NCBI GenBank assembly: GCA_937901895.1
Contig: CALGTD010000189.1
Span: 1 to 7,716, forward strand
Reading direction: 5' to 3'
Source: an uncultured Spartobacteria bacterium
GTDB taxonomy: Bacteria; Verrucomicrobiota; Verrucomicrobiia; Chthoniobacterales; JAATET01
DNA: 7,716 nt
In this document: positions 6,795 through 7,716 of the stretch, piece after piece
Layout: every line of letters starts with the position of its first letter
Numbering within the stretch: position 1 is the stretch's first letter
Notes under the pieces: model-generated
Databases searched by the model: none
The model's input: the letters and a program-made list of their open reading frames with translations, nothing else
What the model was told of the DNA's origin: nothing
Translations under genes and position numbers: made by a program

Positions 6795-7716
6795 GCTCGG
6801 CATGAGGACGAACAAGCCGATCACGTCGGGCGGAAGCACAGCTTCGACGCTGACGCGAGAGATGGATCCGGCCGCGGCACGCAGACGAGCATGGTCCTCA
6901 ACGAGTTCCGCCGCCCGCTGCTTGACGAAGTCCGCCAGTGGTCCTGCGAGCAGGTCGGGCAGTTCTGCCTTTGAGGAATTGATCATCCGATCTCGTGCGA
7001 TCGTAGCGAGATCAGCGGTAGCTGGCGTGCTGAGCATTTCGCGGACATCTTCACCGGTCGCCACGATGCTTTTCCCTTGAAGAGCAACCAGGGCAGCTTC
7101 TTCAGCCAGCAGGAGCCGCTCCTTTCGGCCGTGGATCGTCAGCTTGTACCGAACGCGAAGGAGCGCGACGCGTGTCATCGCCGAGACCGCGGCTGTCGGC
7201 CACGCACCGACACGGCCGATGCCGAGATCCGGCAGCGCCTCTTGATCCAGAGAAGCCTCGACAAGGCTCTCGGCAAGAGACGCCGTTAACGGATGGGTTC
7301 TCGTCAACAGAGAGGTGCCGGAGGGGGCGGGCTCGGCTGTGGCAAGTCTGACCGATTTCTCAAGGCCGCGCTGTTCGAGCTTCTCCTTCAGAGCCTGCTG
7401 AAGAGCGTGGACGTGAGCGATGTAGACGTTCCGCTTCTTCTCAAGCGGAACGCCGAAGCGCGACATCGCGCGCTCCACGAAAAGCCTTGTGTCCTCCGGA
7501 GAGCCAAGCAGGCTCCTGACTTTGTCCCATTCCGGCGCTACCTCTGCAGGCTTCATCGCATTTTGGGCGAACCGCGCACGCGACTTCTTCTCGTTCTCGC
7601 TGGCATCGCGCCAACGCGCTTCCATGACCTTCGTGCCATCCTCCAGCCGAAGGTCCAGAGCGAGCTGTTTGTGCCCACCACGGCGGAGCATCATCGCGGA
7701 CATCAAGGCGTCTGTG
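6786..7716 (-). CDS. drmD: C-terminal part of a DrmD-like SNF2-family helicase (DISARM), cut by the window edge
   Basis: The frame is open to the right edge and 309 codons are visible, ending in TGA at 6788-6786. A TTG (7706) and an ATG (7703) occur near the edge but are internal: the visible part contains no helicase motifs and matches only the accessory C-terminal region of a much larger protein. Recognisable elements are RRGGHKQLALDL just inside the edge, RFAQNAMKP (near 48-56), a HPL...ASLAESLVE helix (141-153), GRVGAW (167-172), RLLLAEEAALVAL (about 200-212) and the terminal PPDVIGLFVLMP (295-306). From memory this order is that of DrmD, the SNF2-like helicase of class 1 DISARM. DrmD is thought to use ATP to load on or translocate along incoming DNA, with the methylase providing self-marking. 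The ATPase core lies outside the window, so activity cannot be judged. The stop overlaps or abuts the methylase start, indicating one operon. Confidence 0.75.
   Translation of the reverse strand, partial: TDALMSAMMLRRGGHKQLALDLRLEDGTKVMEARWRDASENEKKSRARFAQNAMKPAEVAPEWDKVRSLLGSPEDTRLFVERAMSRFGVPLEKKRNVYIAHVHALQQALKEKLEQRGLEKSVRLATAEPAPSGTSLLTRTHPLTASLAESLVEASLDQEALPDLGIGRVGAWPTAAVSAMTRVALLRVRYKLTIHGRKERLLLAEEAALVALQGKSIVATGEDVREMLSTPATADLATIARDRMINSSKAELPDLLAGPLADFVKQRAAELVEDHARLRAAAGSISRVSVEAVLPPDVIGLFVLMPSEV

Noticed and set aside
6989..7013. Inverted repeat gatctcg / cgagatc with an 11-nt spacer
   Set aside because: A 7-bp repeat inside the helicase coding sequence. With no second copy and no promoter context, chance is a sufficient explanation.
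6786..7706. Treating the right-edge gene as a complete 306-residue protein starting at TTG 7706
   Set aside because: The frame is open to the edge and the content matches only the C-terminal region of a much longer helicase, so it is partial.
1..7716. CRISPR arrays, tRNA or rRNA genes, insertion sequences
   Set aside because: No spaced direct repeats, cloverleaf-like segments, transposase motifs or terminal inverted repeats were seen by reading; coding sequence fills nearly the whole window.

Overview
The window looks like a bacterial anti-phage defence island. All large genes lie on the minus strand and read from the right edge to the left. Coding DNA is GC-rich (60-base lines I counted in the methylase core and in cap5 give 67% and 72%). 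Together with a phage-type small protein at the left edge that resembles lysis-region proteins of sphingomonad and related prophages, this suggests an alphaproteobacterium. The taxon is an inference from composition and family resemblance only.

Region 1 (right edge to 2896) holds the C-terminal 309 codons of a DrmD-type SNF2-like helicase, cut by the window edge, followed by a full-length N6-adenine DNA methyltransferase of about 1295 residues that resembles DrmMI. This pair is the signature of class 1 DISARM. The core genes drmA, drmB and drmC are not downstream; if present, they must lie beyond base 7716. Region 2 (2896-2117) is an HNH endonuclease of the HNH_2 type, overlapping the methylase stop codon. 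Region 3 (2078-205) is a compact two-gene CBASS: cap5 (HNH nuclease plus SAVED sensor) and a cGAS/DncV-like nucleotidyltransferase (CD-NTase), overlapping by ATGA. Region 4 (1-176, plus strand) is the 3' part of a small phage-like gene that converges on the CBASS.

The five minus-strand genes are spaced -4 to +38 bp and no clear terminator separates them, so modification/helicase, nuclease and cyclic-nucleotide modules may share one transcript. Expected workings, by family knowledge: the methylase marks host DNA and the helicase (with DrmABC if present) acts on unmarked invading DNA. The CD-NTase makes a cyclic oligonucleotide on infection, which binds the Cap5 SAVED domain and releases its HNH nuclease on DNA.

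Two compositional breaks stand out. The target-recognition part of the methylase (about 3300-4030) drops to roughly 40-50% GC inside a gene otherwise near 65%, suggesting a swapped specificity domain. The CD-NTase gene is also AT-richer (37-50% in lines counted) than its partner cap5. The most notable features overall are the DISARM-like and CBASS modules in one tight gene array, and the extra HNH gene between them.
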